Positions 33,504 to 45,289 are shown, numbered from the stretch's first letter. The stretch: 64,000 bases of DNA from Symsagittifera roscoffensis (GCF_963678635.1 NC_087065.1:9819579-9883578), one strand, 5' to 3'. The notes: a model not told the origin generated them from the letters alone. Numbers and translations are program-made.

Positions 33504-34016
33504 GTTCCGACTTTCGTAACGAAAGTAACGGAATATTTTTGCTCGGGATGGGTTTTTTATGGGACTTTTTAACAAGCCACTTTTGACGGAATTTTTTAAA
33601 TATCATTCAAAAATTATTGTTGTCCTGAACTTGAATTTGAAAAATTTTTTACCTATGATTTTTTTGTAAGGTTATGAGGGTTTAAAGATTGCCATTTTGG
33701 CCAACTTGGGACAATTAATGCGCGATACATTTCGGTCTATTAACGTGTAAGCAGAGATTCAATTCATCTTATGAATTGTTCTCAATTGGTAGAAAGAAGC
33801 TTATTTGCCATAACTGATTTGTTACAAGGAGTGAAATCTATTCGTTTGTATTTTATATGGCGTGTGGGGGGATAATTTTCATGAAAAATCTCAATTTTAG
33901 AAAAAAAAACCATTTTATTTGATTATATTTAATTGGTTTTATGTTAATAATGCTCAATAGACCTTAAAAGGCAGTCGGAACACTCAGAGCTTCGCTCTGA
34001 TACGAGCAGTTTTGTT
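33504..34016 (+). mobile_element. GTTCCGAC-family element inside the MITE (unit 1, first)
   Basis: 513 bp. The 5' hairpin is intact, with ACTTTCG-TAA-CGAAAGT. The 3' hairpin has changed on both sides to CAGAGC-TTC-GCTCTG, so pairing is kept. The tail is GCAGTTTTGTT. Confidence 0.93.
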
Positions 34017-34148
34017 GGAGGTTTATGCCCAGTTAACTGCAATGTACAGTGCTTTAGCAACGGATTGCACTTGCTCTAAAGTTTATCCCATATTTCAATT
34101 GAAGCAAAAAATCTGGTTTCCCTTTTTATCTAGTGAAGTTGTATTTTT
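34017..34148. other. 132-bp spacer between two GTTCCGAC copies (unit 1)
   Basis: The sequence starting GGAGGTTTATGCCCAG belongs neither to the element family nor to the host MITE as judged against 48048-48314. It may be captured DNA or part of a longer MITE variant. Confidence 0.5.
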
Positions 34149-34665
34149 GTTCGACTTTCGTAACAAAAGTAACGGAATATTTGTGCTCGGGGTGGGATTT
34201 TTTCTTCAGAAAAATTTCGACTTTTCAACAAGCCACTTTTGACGGATTTTTTTAAATATCATTCGAAAATGATTATTGTCCTGAACTTAAATTTGAAACG
34301 ATATTTTACCTTTGATATATTTTTGTAAGGTTATGAGTGTTTAAAGATCGCCATCCTGGCCAATTTGGGACCGAATTAACGCGCGATATATTTCGCGCTA
34401 TTAACGAGTAAGCGGAGATTTAATCCGTCTTAAAAATCGTTCCAAATTGGTTAAAGGAAGCTTACTTGCCAAATTGATTTGTTCATGGGAGCAAAATTTA
34501 TCACATCAGACTCTAAATGAAGTGTGGGGATGATTTTTATGAAATTCTCAATTTAAAAAAAGTCCATTTTATTATATTTAATTGATTTCATAATAATAAT
34601 GCTCGATAGACCTTAAAAGGCAGTCGGAACATTCAGAGCTTCGCCCTGATATGAGCAGTCTTGTT
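34149..34665 (+). mobile_element. GTTCCGAC-family element inside the MITE (unit 1, second)
   Basis: 517 bp. It starts GTTCGACTTTCG (one C lost) with a weakened 5' hairpin (CTTTCG-TAA-CAAAAG). The 3' hairpin CAGAGC-TTC-GCCCTG has only one side changed. The tail CAGTCTTGTT is followed by the resumed MITE. Confidence 0.92.
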
Positions 34666-34725
34666 TGCTTCACTATCTCTCATAACTGGCTATTTTCCAC
34701 TGTTTGGATTAGAGCCGTCTCCTTG
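34666..34725. mobile_element. CAAGGAGAC MITE, right end (unit 1)
   Basis: The sequence ending AGAGCCGTCTCCTTG is the inverted terminus matching CAAGGAGACGGGTCTG at 33272. It restarts directly after the CTTGTT tail of the second inserted GTTCCGAC copy. Confidence 0.65.
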
Positions 34726-35813
34726 ACATTCACCACAACACGTTTATTTTGTCGTCCAAAGATTTAATTATAAGGCCGACATACAAATGATTAAGTTTTT
34801 AACCTTTTTTTTTTACTTCAGACTCGCCTGTTACTAAAGGTTATATTGATCGCGCGGTCAGTAAATTTAGAAAGAAATTGGGCGGTCATAAAAAAGCGGA
34901 AAATATGAGGAATAAGATCAACAGGACATAAAAGAAAATCGGTCCAAATTATTGGCATGACCTGTAGATGAGACCATATAAGTATCAAAGTATGTGGGTT
35001 CATTTAATGCGCTGCAAAATTGGAGCGAAAATTGAACAAAAGGTAAGAATAATCCGCCGATTAAGGCGGCCGTATATTAAATTCCCAATTATAATATAAG
35101 AACATCCCTTTTTCGGCAAAGTAAGGAGGTAAATTGATGTGTTTGAAAATTGGACCCGGTTGGTCTTTTTAATCGATTAAATGACAATTTTAGAATAGAG
35201 TCGAAGATAAGAACTCTGGCCTTCGTCGGCGTCGATTATAGAGCGATAACCCTAATTGGGCATTTACGAACGTAGCATTATCTGGACACTTTTTTCAGTT
35301 TAAGTCCTCTTAAATTTCTATCGAAATTCTTAGCAATGAACTTCATTGAATGACCTATAAGCCCGTCAAAGCAGGACAAACAAAAAAGGGCAAAATTTCA
35401 AAATAGTACCGCTTAGAAAACTAATTGGTGGACAGAGGGCATCAAAATTACCTTTTGTTCAGAGGTACAAAAAAACTCGGCTTGATATTTGAAAGAATTA
35501 GCCAAAATTGCCTTCAGCTTATAATAATGAAACTCTTCAGTCATGAATTTCAGTCTGTTCACAATGCCTTAAAAAATCAAAGCGGGCAACTTTGATTAAC
35601 AAACGACTTTTCACTTTTTTTTCTCGATACAACTATCCTTTATTGGCAAAACTGGAAATTGTCAGACGGTTTCTGTAATGAGGGAGAAACGTTTGCAGGC
35701 ATCATACAGTTTTGGGCTGATGGTTTTGCAAGTATTAAAAATTTTCGCCAAAAAATGCAAGAAAAAAAAACAGTTTTCGAAAAAAAATAGCGCTCAGCAC
35801 AATTATTCTGTAG

Positions 35814-36163
35814 GGCGCACAGACAAGTCGGCCAAAGACAAATCAGCCAATTTGAAATTCAGACAATTCAGCCAAAAATATACAGACAATTCAGCCTGAG
35901 ACAATTCAGCCAGTTTTACAAAGTGCTACGTTCGAAAGAAAAAAAAATCGGAATTGGAGCTATTTCTCGGTGTAAGGTCGCCGGTGGATAACCGGCTCTA
36001 AATTTCGTATAGAGTCCTACCCTCTGTTGGCAAGCTCGCAACACGTTGGTGCAACTGCGGCGGTCACTATTATTGGCTGAATTGTCTCTGGCTGAATTGT
36101 ATGCATACTTTTGGCTGAATTTCAAATCGGCTGAATTGTCTTTGGCCGAATTGTCTGGACGGG
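35814..36163. mobile_element. Foldback element with ACAATTCGGCC-type subrepeats (unit 2 copy)
   Basis: Duplicate of the element at 30463-30812, with a few substitutions (for example GGCGCACAGACAAGTCGG against GGTGCACAGACAATTCGG at the left tip). It was copied as part of the 5.35-kb duplication rather than by transposition. Confidence 0.75.
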
Positions 36164-37609
36164 TTCTATAGATATTCAACAATCGGAATGACTAGTTTCT
36201 ACAAGCGAAGTTCCTCTAGGGCTGTTTTCGAATTTTTTTTTCAAAAAAGAATTGTTTTCCAAATGTAAACATAACGCGAACGTTCGGTGTAACAACAAGT
36301 TCAGAAAGAGAGCTTTGAAAGGAGCTCCGAATCCAAAAAAAATTCTAATAGGCTTGAGGAAGTTCCAGCTGCTTTTAAGTTGAAGCACAGCGGAGGTTGG
36401 TTTTTACGCGGAGATTGGTTATAAAGCCTACGAATCTGTTTTTATTGTACAGTCCAAACCTCTTCACATTATTACGCGAATTCGATTTCCTCTCTCAATC
36501 CGAGATAGCGAGAGGACCACCAGATGTCTTCAATGAAGTTATTAAAACGCACGGTGTGATATCTTTAGTCCTAACCTGACCGCACGCCCTTATTAGTCAC
36601 AACAAAAAATTTTCTTTATTTATTTTTTATAATTCAAGGATACGAATTTATAGAATAATAATTGCAAGCCCATAAGCATTCAGAGAAACCTTAACAAAAT
36701 TTCCATAATCCTGTTTTTAATGCAAAGTGTTTTTTTTTGTTGTTTTATATCAAATTTTCGCTTCAACTTCTGATTTTCATTAATAATCAAATTCCACAAC
36801 TTTCGTGACTTTTTCCCGATTGAGTGAAAGCCTACTTAATACGTTCTTATGGCTAGATTTGAAAGTGCAAACAGCAAAAAGCCGCGAACCCCTACCCACC
36901 CTCGCGACCTGACTAGGTTGTTGGCATCTTTCAGCCACAACTTGAGACAAGCGCGGAGTGCGAAATCAGTTTGTTTTTAACGAGCAAACACGAGTTTTCA
37001 GTTTTGTAGATTTGGCCCAAAAAATGACAATTTGGCAAAATGGGCGTCAGATTTGCTTTTTATTGTGTTTTCCCCATTGAGACTCGTTCTTACGCAAGGT
37101 AGAAAATTAAAAGTTAACCTCCATTCGATTCTCTGGGAGAAACCCCAATATTTTTTATAGGAAAAGAGGGGATTTAGAATAAGAATATACTTTCATAACT
37201 ACATTCCTAACCCAGTGTATACAATTCTCTCTAACGCTGGATAACCAGGTTCAAATCCCAGTCAGAGCCAAAAAAAACAACACTCATTTCGCGTATCACG
37301 TCAAGCTATATATTTCTTGTTTTTTTTATTATTGAGAAAAATCTGGCTACTGAATCTGTCGCGCACTCCAATCCCGATAGGGGAGGATCAAACCTCAATC
37401 TGAGAGATTTTTCTTATAGTTTTTAAATATTTGTTTCAATAAATTTTCTTTCTTTTGTTCCTTTTGATCGATTTCAAATAATTTTTATTTAATTTACAGT
37501 CAAAACATGCTGTTTTTTGTCTAAGCGGAACAGCCTTATTGGCATTTTTAACTTCCTCTTCTATTGTCAATGTTCACATCACTTCAAAATTTCATGTATA
37601 ATTTTTTCA

Positions 37610-37688
37610 CTTCGAACTGTTAGGCTTAGATGGATAGTAACACTAGTGACTATTGTACATGAGGTAACGGTTCTAATCCAGGTTAGAA
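37610..37688 (+). mobile_element. Possible tRNA-derived SINE head (unit 2)
   Basis: Copy of the tRNA-like segment of unit 1, with the same A-box-like and B-box-like motifs. Confidence 0.35.
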
Positions 37689-37894
37689 TCATGTTGTTGG
37701 GTATGAATTTAGGAAAATATAAACTTGAAAAGAAATAGATGCAAACATCAAAAAGCCAAGAGCCCAGATGCACCCCGCCCGTGCCTGTTTCTTAGCCGAG
37801 GCGTCTGCATTTGAATTTAACTGAGGCTGACCATTGGCTTAATTGCTTCTCTGCCATTTTAAATGTCCGGCAATAAATTCTGAAGTTTTTGTAA

Positions 37895-38128
37895 GGTGTT
37901 CATGCTCATGGTTGTCTAAACAAAACTGAGAGACCTCCTACTAGCGATACAAGGTGGAAACTCCAGACCCGTCCTTTACCTAATGTGAACTTGTTTGAAT
38001 TTTATCGCAGAACTTTAACTCTCGCTGAAATGATGGGTGGGTTTAATGAAACAAATTCAATAAATACCCTAAAGAGACTCATTGAAGGTTCCAGAAAGCT
38101 TAGGGATCACAGGACGCTTGGAAATTGA
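37895..38128 (+). other. Unrecognised open frame without a clear start, unit 2
   Basis: Same 77-codon frame as in unit 1, with matching stops upstream (37892-37894) and at its end (38126-38128). Confidence 0.3.
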
Positions 38129-38419
38129 AAAAAAGCGTGAAGGAGATGTGTTAATGATGCTGCCGCGTTCAAAATCGCAACTCATGCCAATAGTTTTATT
38201 GAAATGAATTGATTTTCCTCTCATATTTGGTTGTTCAGTTTTGGTGAACTTTTGGATATCAAAGATTTCTACAAGCTGAACAGGTGTTCCTTTATTTATT
38301 TTTAATTCCAATGTCAATTTGATTTGTGAGACAAATCCTCTGCGATTACTAATTGGTCTTTTCAAAATTGTTTTATAGGTCATGAAAACCGGCTGTGTTA
38401 TTTGTATTTTACCTATCAC
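38069..38419 (-). other. Unrecognised 116-codon open frame, unit 2
   Basis: Counterpart of the minus-strand frame at 32784-33065. A substitution removes the unit 1 stop and the frame runs on for about 23 codons, overlapping the opposite-strand frame. The extension is probably accidental. Confidence 0.25.
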
Positions 38420-38626
38420 TAGATTTGAAGCCTATATCACTAGTATATGACTAGTGTTTTTCTCAACTTTTCTTCAGCTTTTTTTTTAGAAGTTTTCAGC
38501 TGCTCTTCGGAATTTTGGATTCAATTTTGTTGAAAAATTGACAAATTTCCTGGTAAAATTTTCTAGAATTAGAAATCAATTATTGTTTTTAAATGGTTTC
38601 TCAAAAAAAAAAAGATTCAATTTTAA

Positions 38627-38858
38627 CAAGGAGACGGGTCTGATCTAGAAAGTGAACGTAATAGAGAGCAAAGCAAAAAAAAGCTTATTGACTGGTAATT
38701 GAATGAATTACGCGGTAAAAGAATGTTTGTTTCACAACTTGCTTGCCCTCAAATCGAACGAAAATAAGACTTAGAACAAGAATAAGACTTAGGAAACTGT
38801 GATTCGATGTTCGGCTAAAACTTATACTTCTAATTGGGTGTCTTTCTTCTGCTTTGTT
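38627..38858. mobile_element. CAAGGAGAC MITE, left part (unit 2)
   Basis: Duplicate of 33272-33503, broken at the same place by a GTTCCGAC copy. Confidence 0.7.
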
Positions 38859-39375
38859 GTTCCGACTTTCGTAACGAAAGTAACGGAATATTTTTGCTCG
38901 GGATGGGTTTTTTATGGGACTTTTTAACAAGCCACTTTTGACGGAATTTTTTAAATATCATTCAAAAATTATTGTTGTCCTGAACTTGAATTTGAAAAAT
39001 TTTTTACCTATGATTTTTTTGTAAGGTTATGAGGGTTTAAAGATTGCCATTTTGGCCAACTTGGGACAATTAATGCGCGATACATTTCGGTCTATTAACG
39101 TGTAAGCAGAGATTCAATTCATCTTATGAATTGTTCTCAATTGGTAGAAAGAAGCTTATTTGCCATAACTGATTTGTTACAAGGAGTGAAATCTATTCGT
39201 TTGTATTTTATATGGCGTGTGGGGGGATAATTTTCATGAAAAATCTCAATTTTAGAAGAAAAAAAAAACCACTTTATTTGATTATATTTAATTGGTTTTA
39301 TGTTAATAATGCTCAATAGACCTTAAAAGGCAGTCGGAACACTCAGAGCTTCGCTCTGATACGAGCAGTTTTGTT
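38859..39375 (+). mobile_element. GTTCCGAC-family element inside the MITE (unit 2, first)
   Basis: Duplicate of 33504-34016, with the same paired change in the 3' hairpin and a slightly longer A-run. Confidence 0.93.
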
Positions 39376-39507
39376 GGAGGTTTATGCCCAGTTAACTGCA
39401 ATGTACAGTGCTTTAGCAACGGATTGCACTTGCTCTAAAGTTTATCCCATATTTCAATTGAAGCAAAAAATCTGTTTTCCCTTTTTATCTAGTGAAGTTG
39501 TATTTTT
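39376..39507. other. 132-bp spacer between two GTTCCGAC copies (unit 2)
   Basis: Duplicate of 34017-34148. Confidence 0.5.
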
Positions 39508-40025
39508 GTTTCGACTTTCGTAACAAAAGTAACGGAATATTCGTGCTCGGGGTGGGATTTTTTCTTCAGAAAAATTTCGACTTTTCAACAAGCCACTTTT
39601 GACGGATTTTTTTAAATATCATTCGAAAATGATTATTGTCCTGAACTTAAATTTGAAACGATATTTTACCTTTGATATATTTTTGTAAGGTTATGAGTGT
39701 TTAAAGATCGCCATCCTGGCCAATTTGGGACCGAATTAACGCGCGATATATTTCGCGCTATTAACGAGTAAGCGGAGATTTAATCCGTCTTAAAAATCGT
39801 TCCAAATTGGTTAAAGGAAGCTTACTTGCCAAATTGATTTGTTCATGGGAGCAAAATTTATCACATCAGACTCTAAATGAAGTGTGGGGATGATTTTTAT
39901 GAAATTCTCAATTTAAAAAAAGTCCATTTTATTATATTTAATTGATTTCATAATAATAATGCTCGATAGACCTTAAAAGGCAGTCGGAACATTCAGAGCT
40001 TCGCCCTGATATGAGCAGTCTTGTT
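39508..40025 (+). mobile_element. GTTCCGAC-family element inside the MITE (unit 2, second)
   Basis: Duplicate of 34149-34665. Its start reads GTTTCGAC here. Confidence 0.92.
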
Positions 40026-40085
40026 TGCTTCACTATCTCTCATAACTGGCTATTTTCCACTGTTTGGATTAGAGCCGTCTCCTTG
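40026..40085. mobile_element. CAAGGAGAC MITE, right end (unit 2)
   Basis: Duplicate of 34666-34725. Confidence 0.65.
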
Positions 40086-40214
40086 ACATTCACCACAACA
40101 CGTTTATTTTGTCGTCCAAAGATTTAATTATAAGGCCGACATACAAATGATTAAGTTTTTAACCTTTTTTTTTTACTTCAGACTCGCCTGTTACTAAAGG
40201 TTATATTGATCGCG

Positions 40215-40270
40215 CGGTCAGTAAATTTAGAAAGAAATTGGGCGGTCAGTAAATTTAGAAAGAAATTGGG
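40215..40270. repeat. 28-bp tandem repeat private to duplication unit 2
   Basis: Two direct copies of a 28-bp unit beginning CGGTCAGTAAATTTAG, followed by a partial third (CGGTCA). Unit 1 has a single copy at the matching place (from 34855), so this arose after the 5.35-kb duplication or differs between haplotypes. Confidence 0.9.
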
Positions 40271-41318
40271 CGGTCATAAAAAAGCGGAAAATATGAGGAA
40301 TAAGATCAACAGGACATAAAAGAAAATCGGTCCAAATTATTGGCATGACCTGTAGATGAGACCATATAAGTATCAAAGTATGTGGGTTCAATTAATGCGC
40401 TGCAAAATTGGAGCGAAAATTGAACAAAAGGTAAGAATAATCCGCCGATTAAGGCGGCCGTATATTAAATTCCCAATTATAATATAAGAACATCCCTTTT
40501 TCGGCAAAGTAAGGAGGTAAATTGATGTGTTTGAAAATTGGACCCGGTTGGTCTTTTTAATCGATTAAATGACAATTTTAGAATAGAGTCGAAGATAAGA
40601 ACTCTGGCCTTCGTCGGCGTCGATTATAGAGCGATAACCCTAATTGGGCATTTACGAACGTAGCATTATCTGGACACTTTTTTCAGTTTAAGTCCTCTTA
40701 AATTTCTATCGAAATTCTTAGCAATGAACTTCATTGAATGACCTATAAGCCCGTCAAAGCAGGACAAACAAAAAAGGGCAAAATTTCAAAATAGTACCGC
40801 TTAGAAAACTAATTGGTGGACAGAGGGCATCAAAATTACCTTTTGTTCAGAGGTACAAAAAAACTCGGCTTGATATTTGAAAGAATTAGCCAAAATTGCC
40901 TTCAGCTTATAATAATGAAACTCTTCAGTCATGAATTTCAGTCTGTTCACAATGCCTTAAAAAATCAAAGCGGGCAACTTTGATTAACAAACGACTTTTC
41001 AGAATTCTATCAATACAACGCTGAGCTAATAATATGAATATCAAATGACCATTTTATTCTTGTTTTTGGAGCAATTTACATTGTGAGAATTACTTTTTAC
41101 GATTTTAATTCTTCGCCTGAGAGAAGACAGGCAAAAAATGGACTCTTTTGGATGGACTCAATTAAGCCAAGTTTTTTAAAGAGGTTTTACACTCTGTGAG
41201 AGTTAGATCCACGTTTCTACAATTTCTATACCTGTTAGATCACGAATTAAATTGCATCTGCGTCTGATATAAGGTTGAACTTTTGAGCCAGAGCAAATCC
41301 CACTAACAATTTGTATGA

Positions 41319-41390
41319 ACAAAACTGCTCGTATCAGAAAAAGACCATGAAAGCTGCGAAGTCCTCAAAAACTTTAAGGAAAATTCGACT
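41319..41390 (-). mobile_element. GTTCCGAC-family, decayed 3' tip
   Basis: AACAAAACTGCTCGTATCAG followed by decayed sequence up to ATTCGACTGCTTC. Confidence 0.55.
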
Positions 41391-41473
41391 GCTTCTCCTT
41401 TACCAACAGCCAAGTTCAAGTAATTAAGAAAATGTTTCAATAATGAGTCAAATATATAATAAAAATGTGGTTC

Positions 41474-41508
41474 CTGCGAATCGCAGAGGAGCTATCAGTC
41501 GATGATAG
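41474..41508. other. Two adjacent small hairpins
   Basis: CTGCGAATCGCAG and CTATCAGTCGATGATAG are separated by five bases, just upstream of the dispersed repeat at 41538. Role unknown. Confidence 0.5.
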
Positions 41509-41537
41509 TCCATTTGAATTATCCCCCCCAACCTATT

Positions 41538-41720
41538 CGAGAATGAGTTATTTTGTTGAGCGAAGCCCTTTTTTGCGACTCGGGGCCGTTCTTTGCGTCT
41601 AGAACTTTCACGTTGTACCACTATTGCAGTCGAAATTGGTCAGGCTGTGGTAGACCTGAATCTAGAGGTCAAATGAGAGCTCGTCCTCACACACCATTGT
41701 TACCATGGAATGGGATCGAT
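41538..41720. repeat. Dispersed repeat shared with 56096-56225
   Basis: GAGTTATTTTGTTGAGCGAA … GTCAAATGAGAGCTCGTCCT then CACACACCATTGTTACCAT aligns with the later region, which lacks an internal piece. The 84-codon frame across it (41553-41807) has no recognisable domain. Confidence 0.55.
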
Positions 41721-42421
41721 TACACAATCTGTCGACTTCAGAGGGAACGCCCTACCACTATGCTAAGTGCCTCTAGAGAAATAATAAAACAAATTGGTGT
41801 GCATTAATTCAACTTGGAACGAAAGTTAATACGGGTTGGTTCAACATAAAATTCAGATTAGTTTTTCAGCATCATACAAACAGTCTTCAAAGCGCGCATG
41901 AATTAATTCAGAAATTGACCCGGTTGGCAATTTTTATCCTCTAAGAACTATACCAGAAACGATTGCAGCTATAATATATATTTTTTATAGTTGAACTCAG
42001 GAAGCCTTATGGAAGCTTTTTTCGGAAGTTATTATTTAGATTGCGGAAATTGGTCTGAAAAAAATTACCACAAGAATATATATAATCCGCTTTTTCTTCC
42101 AAAAATGGAAATTTGTTTTTCGCCAAAAAGAAATACTTAACCGATCTATTTAAACGTGTTCAGTTTTTTGTCATGGATGCTGAGACACTCCGGTATTGAA
42201 AAAATCAAAAATGAAAAAAAAAATTGAAAGAATTGTAGCTGGATTTTTTTTTTCAAAGTTAAAGTCGAAGATAATGTCATGAAAACCCTGCTATGAGAAT
42301 ATCTGCGGAAAAAGAGTAGAGCAATCTGTATAACCGGACAAATTTCAGCCTATAGATTTCCCGTTCTTAGTAAATATGGATATCAAACCATCATTGTCTA
42401 CTTCTGTTTACATGTTCCAAT

Positions 42422-42533
42422 TGGCGCACAAACAATTCGGCCAAAGACAATTCAGCCAATTTGAAGTTCAGACAATTCCGCCAAAAGTATACAGACAACT
42501 CAGCCTGAGACAATTCAACCAGTTTTACAAAAA
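42422..42533. mobile_element. Solo left arm of the ACAATTCGGCC foldback family
   Basis: About 110 bp matching the left arm of the element at 30463: GCGCACAAACAATTCGGCC, then GACAATTCAGCCAATTTG and related units ending in CAGTTTTACAAA. No right arm follows. It lies outside the duplication and shows that the element is a dispersed family. Confidence 0.7.
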
Positions 42534-44734
42534 TTATAATCAATCCTATTGAATGAATGGTTGTAAGCATCATATCAAGAAAATAATCAAAAATATCTAT
42601 AATCTAATCATCGTATTAATAATAAAAAACAGTGCCCATTGAACATATTTGGTCAAAACGAACAAAAAATGAAAGTTCAAAGGCTTTTTAACATATTGAG
42701 TTAAGATTAGAATAAAAGTGAAAAACACAAAAAAATGCTTAAAAGTTCACCTTAGCAAAATATGGTGCAATTATTTTACGAAATTCGCAAACAAAATTTT
42801 ATCAAAAAAATGAGTCATATTTTAACCCAACAATTGACCAGTTTGGCTTGTTTTTAGTTATTTAAAAATTATATTTATTTTTTGTAATAATCAAGAAACC
42901 TTAAAAAATCACCCTAAAACTGATGAAAATCATAATGGTAACAAAAAACAACTAAAAAAATTAAGAAGACTGTGCAACACAAAAAACTCTAAGCTCAAGA
43001 AAATTGTGCAACACAGGGAGCCAAATTTATTTATCCAAACCTCCAAAAAAATCCGGAAACAATATTTTATGCGCAAAAATTTAGAATTTTAGAAAATTTT
43101 ATTTTGTTTTCTCGAAAACTATAACATGTGATCCTAAAATTGGCCGGAAAAAAAAACACGACGGAGCTTAAGAAATCTTTTTTTTATATCCCTATCAATA
43201 ACGAAAACTGAACTGCTCTATTTTCTTTTTAGCTTTTTTAAAGTTCATTTGTAGGAAAACCGAGCTAAAAAGAAATAAGCTAATATAAAAATGACTTAGT
43301 TAAAATAACTCAAGCCATTAATTACAAACTTTTGACCTAAACTTGCAGAAAAGTGGAACAATTAAAGATTTTAAATATTTGCCTTAAAATCATGTTTTCG
43401 GCAATTTTTTGTTTGAGAGCTTCTTCATACTATTGAAAAAATCAAAATAATCAACTAACAGCAACCTGGAGATAACAGCAACCTCTTTTATTATCAAGAT
43501 ATTTTCAATAGAGTTTCAAAATCCTAATTTGATTAAGGAAAAAACTAACCCAAGGTTTACTAGAACTTATTGCTACAAGTAATATTTCTTTATCTTCCAA
43601 AGTTGAAAAGAAACTTTTTTCCATGAACTTTTTTGAAACTATTGAAATAAAATTTCTTTTTCCGGTTTTTGAAAATAAATCAATTAAAAACTGATTGAAA
43701 ACAACTCATGGAAAAAAAACTGTTTCAAAATTTCAGATTTCAGACTTTCAAGGCCCTATCGAAAATGGCTTGATTCAGAATTCAAGGAATATCAAAGAAT
43801 TTTGTGATTTAAACATCTTAGTTTTTTAAAACCCACATACAATCGTCTGAAAATCTTGAAAACATAAAAATTATTAAAACTTTTTTATTTTATTTACATT
43901 TAACAAAAAAGTAGAATGAAGCAAAAAAAACTACTTTATCTACGAGCAATTGTTGAAGCACACTAAAGGAAAAAATCATGCTGTATGCTTAATTAATGAA
44001 GCTGAACTAGCTAAAAATACGAATAAACTGAAGCGCAATTATATATGCAGTTTAATTTTTCTCTCACTCCCCTGGGTGAAAAGGAAGCTCAAATATTTTT
44101 CTCGACTGGTAATTATTTTGAATTTTTAAGGGAGCTCAGATCTGTGAACTATAAGATTTAATTCCGATACCACTTTCGATGCCCTGGATATTTTTTGTGT
44201 TTCTCCATTTTGAGTTAAAAAAATACACCCAAGGCCATAATTTTTTTCTTCTCACTTTTGTAAGAACTCGCATATTCGTAAAACTCAAATTTCGAATTAT
44301 AATGTTTTTTTTCTAAAATTTACTCAGAAGAAAGTTTTCACATTTTGAGGCTAGGAAAGCTTGATGCAAAAGTTTTAGCAAAGTTTTTAGTTTTTAAAAT
44401 GATAAATAAAACAATAAATGCTTTACTCCATAAAATTTTTTCATCATTTTTAAAATGTGTTGAAAAATTCGAGTCAACAAAGAAAACCTCTATTAATACT
44501 AAACAAAATTTTCAAGTGCTCCAGGTGTCTGATCTTGAAAGTTTTGGAATTTGCTTATACCAGGGCCAAAACTAATTTAAAAGACAGGAATTACTAACGA
44601 ATTATATCATTCGAACAAACTTCAAACAAGTGAAGTGAAGCTATCGAGTTAACACGAAGCATAGAAAATTGTTCGGTCACTAAATTGTACTGTACAATAA
44701 CTTGAAGAGAAGAAAATAATACTTCCTTTTTTTC
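42534..44734. other. Gene-free very AT-rich stretch
   Basis: A- and T-run-rich. A 76-codon frame at 44345-44575 is unrecognised. Confidence 0.5.
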
Positions 44735-45010
44735 TTCCGACTTTCAAAGTATGCATAGAATACTTGTGCTCGTAGTGATTTTTGCCACCCTTGAATGGAT
44801 TTGTTTTTACCATCCAAAAGATTATGATGCCCTGAGCGCAAAATACTTTTACCCGTGAAATATTTGTTATCCGATTTTCGAAGAAATGCGGAACATTTAT
44901 GCTTGAGGTGGTTTTTTATTACGACAATGATTTTTGACTTCTTAAATAGGAGTATTTCACGGATATTTGCTATGCCCTCTGAATGATTTTGTTACTTGGG
45001 GCTCAAATGA
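44735..45010 (+). mobile_element. GTTCCGAC-family, two decayed 5' parts in tandem
   Basis: TTCCGACTTTCAAAGTATGC … ACTTGTGCTCG at 44735 and ATCCGATTTTCGAAGAAATG … TTATGCTTGAGGTGG at 44870 both match the 5' hairpin and following segment. Confidence 0.5.
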
Positions 45011-45289
45011 AAAACAAAGTATATTATAACAAAACAAAAAAAATTTTCACAAAAAAAGGCTTTGAAGTTGGGATTACTTTGACAACTATAATTCAAATCA
45101 AGATAATTAACACTCAAACAATTCGTTCTATCCAAACGCCAGCAGCAAAATAAATCCTTCAATTTTAACTGAGGCAAACAATTTGCTCTTAATAGTACGT
45201 TATAACTTGTAAAACAAATCACTGGTTAATTTGCATAACTTTTGAAGGGATGAAATTAGGAGATAAGAAACGAAAAACAGGCTCTAATT

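Larger units (their letters stand above)
30268..35613. repeat. Tandem segmental duplication, unit 1 (about 5.35 kb)
   Basis: The block from the T-run before TCTCGATACAACTATCC to the end of AACGACTTTTCA is repeated immediately downstream. Offsets between matching points grow from 5351 at the left to 5360 near 34.85 kb through small indels, and reach 5388 at the right because unit 2 gained a 28-bp repeat. Only scattered substitutions were seen, for example at 30464-30476 against 35815-35827. The unit holds a foldback element, a tRNA-like SINE remnant, two unrecognised open frames, a MITE and two GTTCCGAC copies. It could be a genuine recent tandem duplication or an assembly artefact such as unmerged haplotypes. 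Confidence 0.95.
35619..41001. repeat. Tandem segmental duplication, unit 2
   Basis: Direct copy of the preceding unit. At the junction, the end of unit 1 (CGACTTTTCA) is followed by one extra C and a run of eight T before CTCGATAC. The left edge of unit 1 has six T at the same place. The right edge of unit 2 breaks to unique sequence at GAATTCTATC (from 41002). Unit 2 has its own 28-bp tandem duplication at 40215-40270. Confidence 0.95.
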
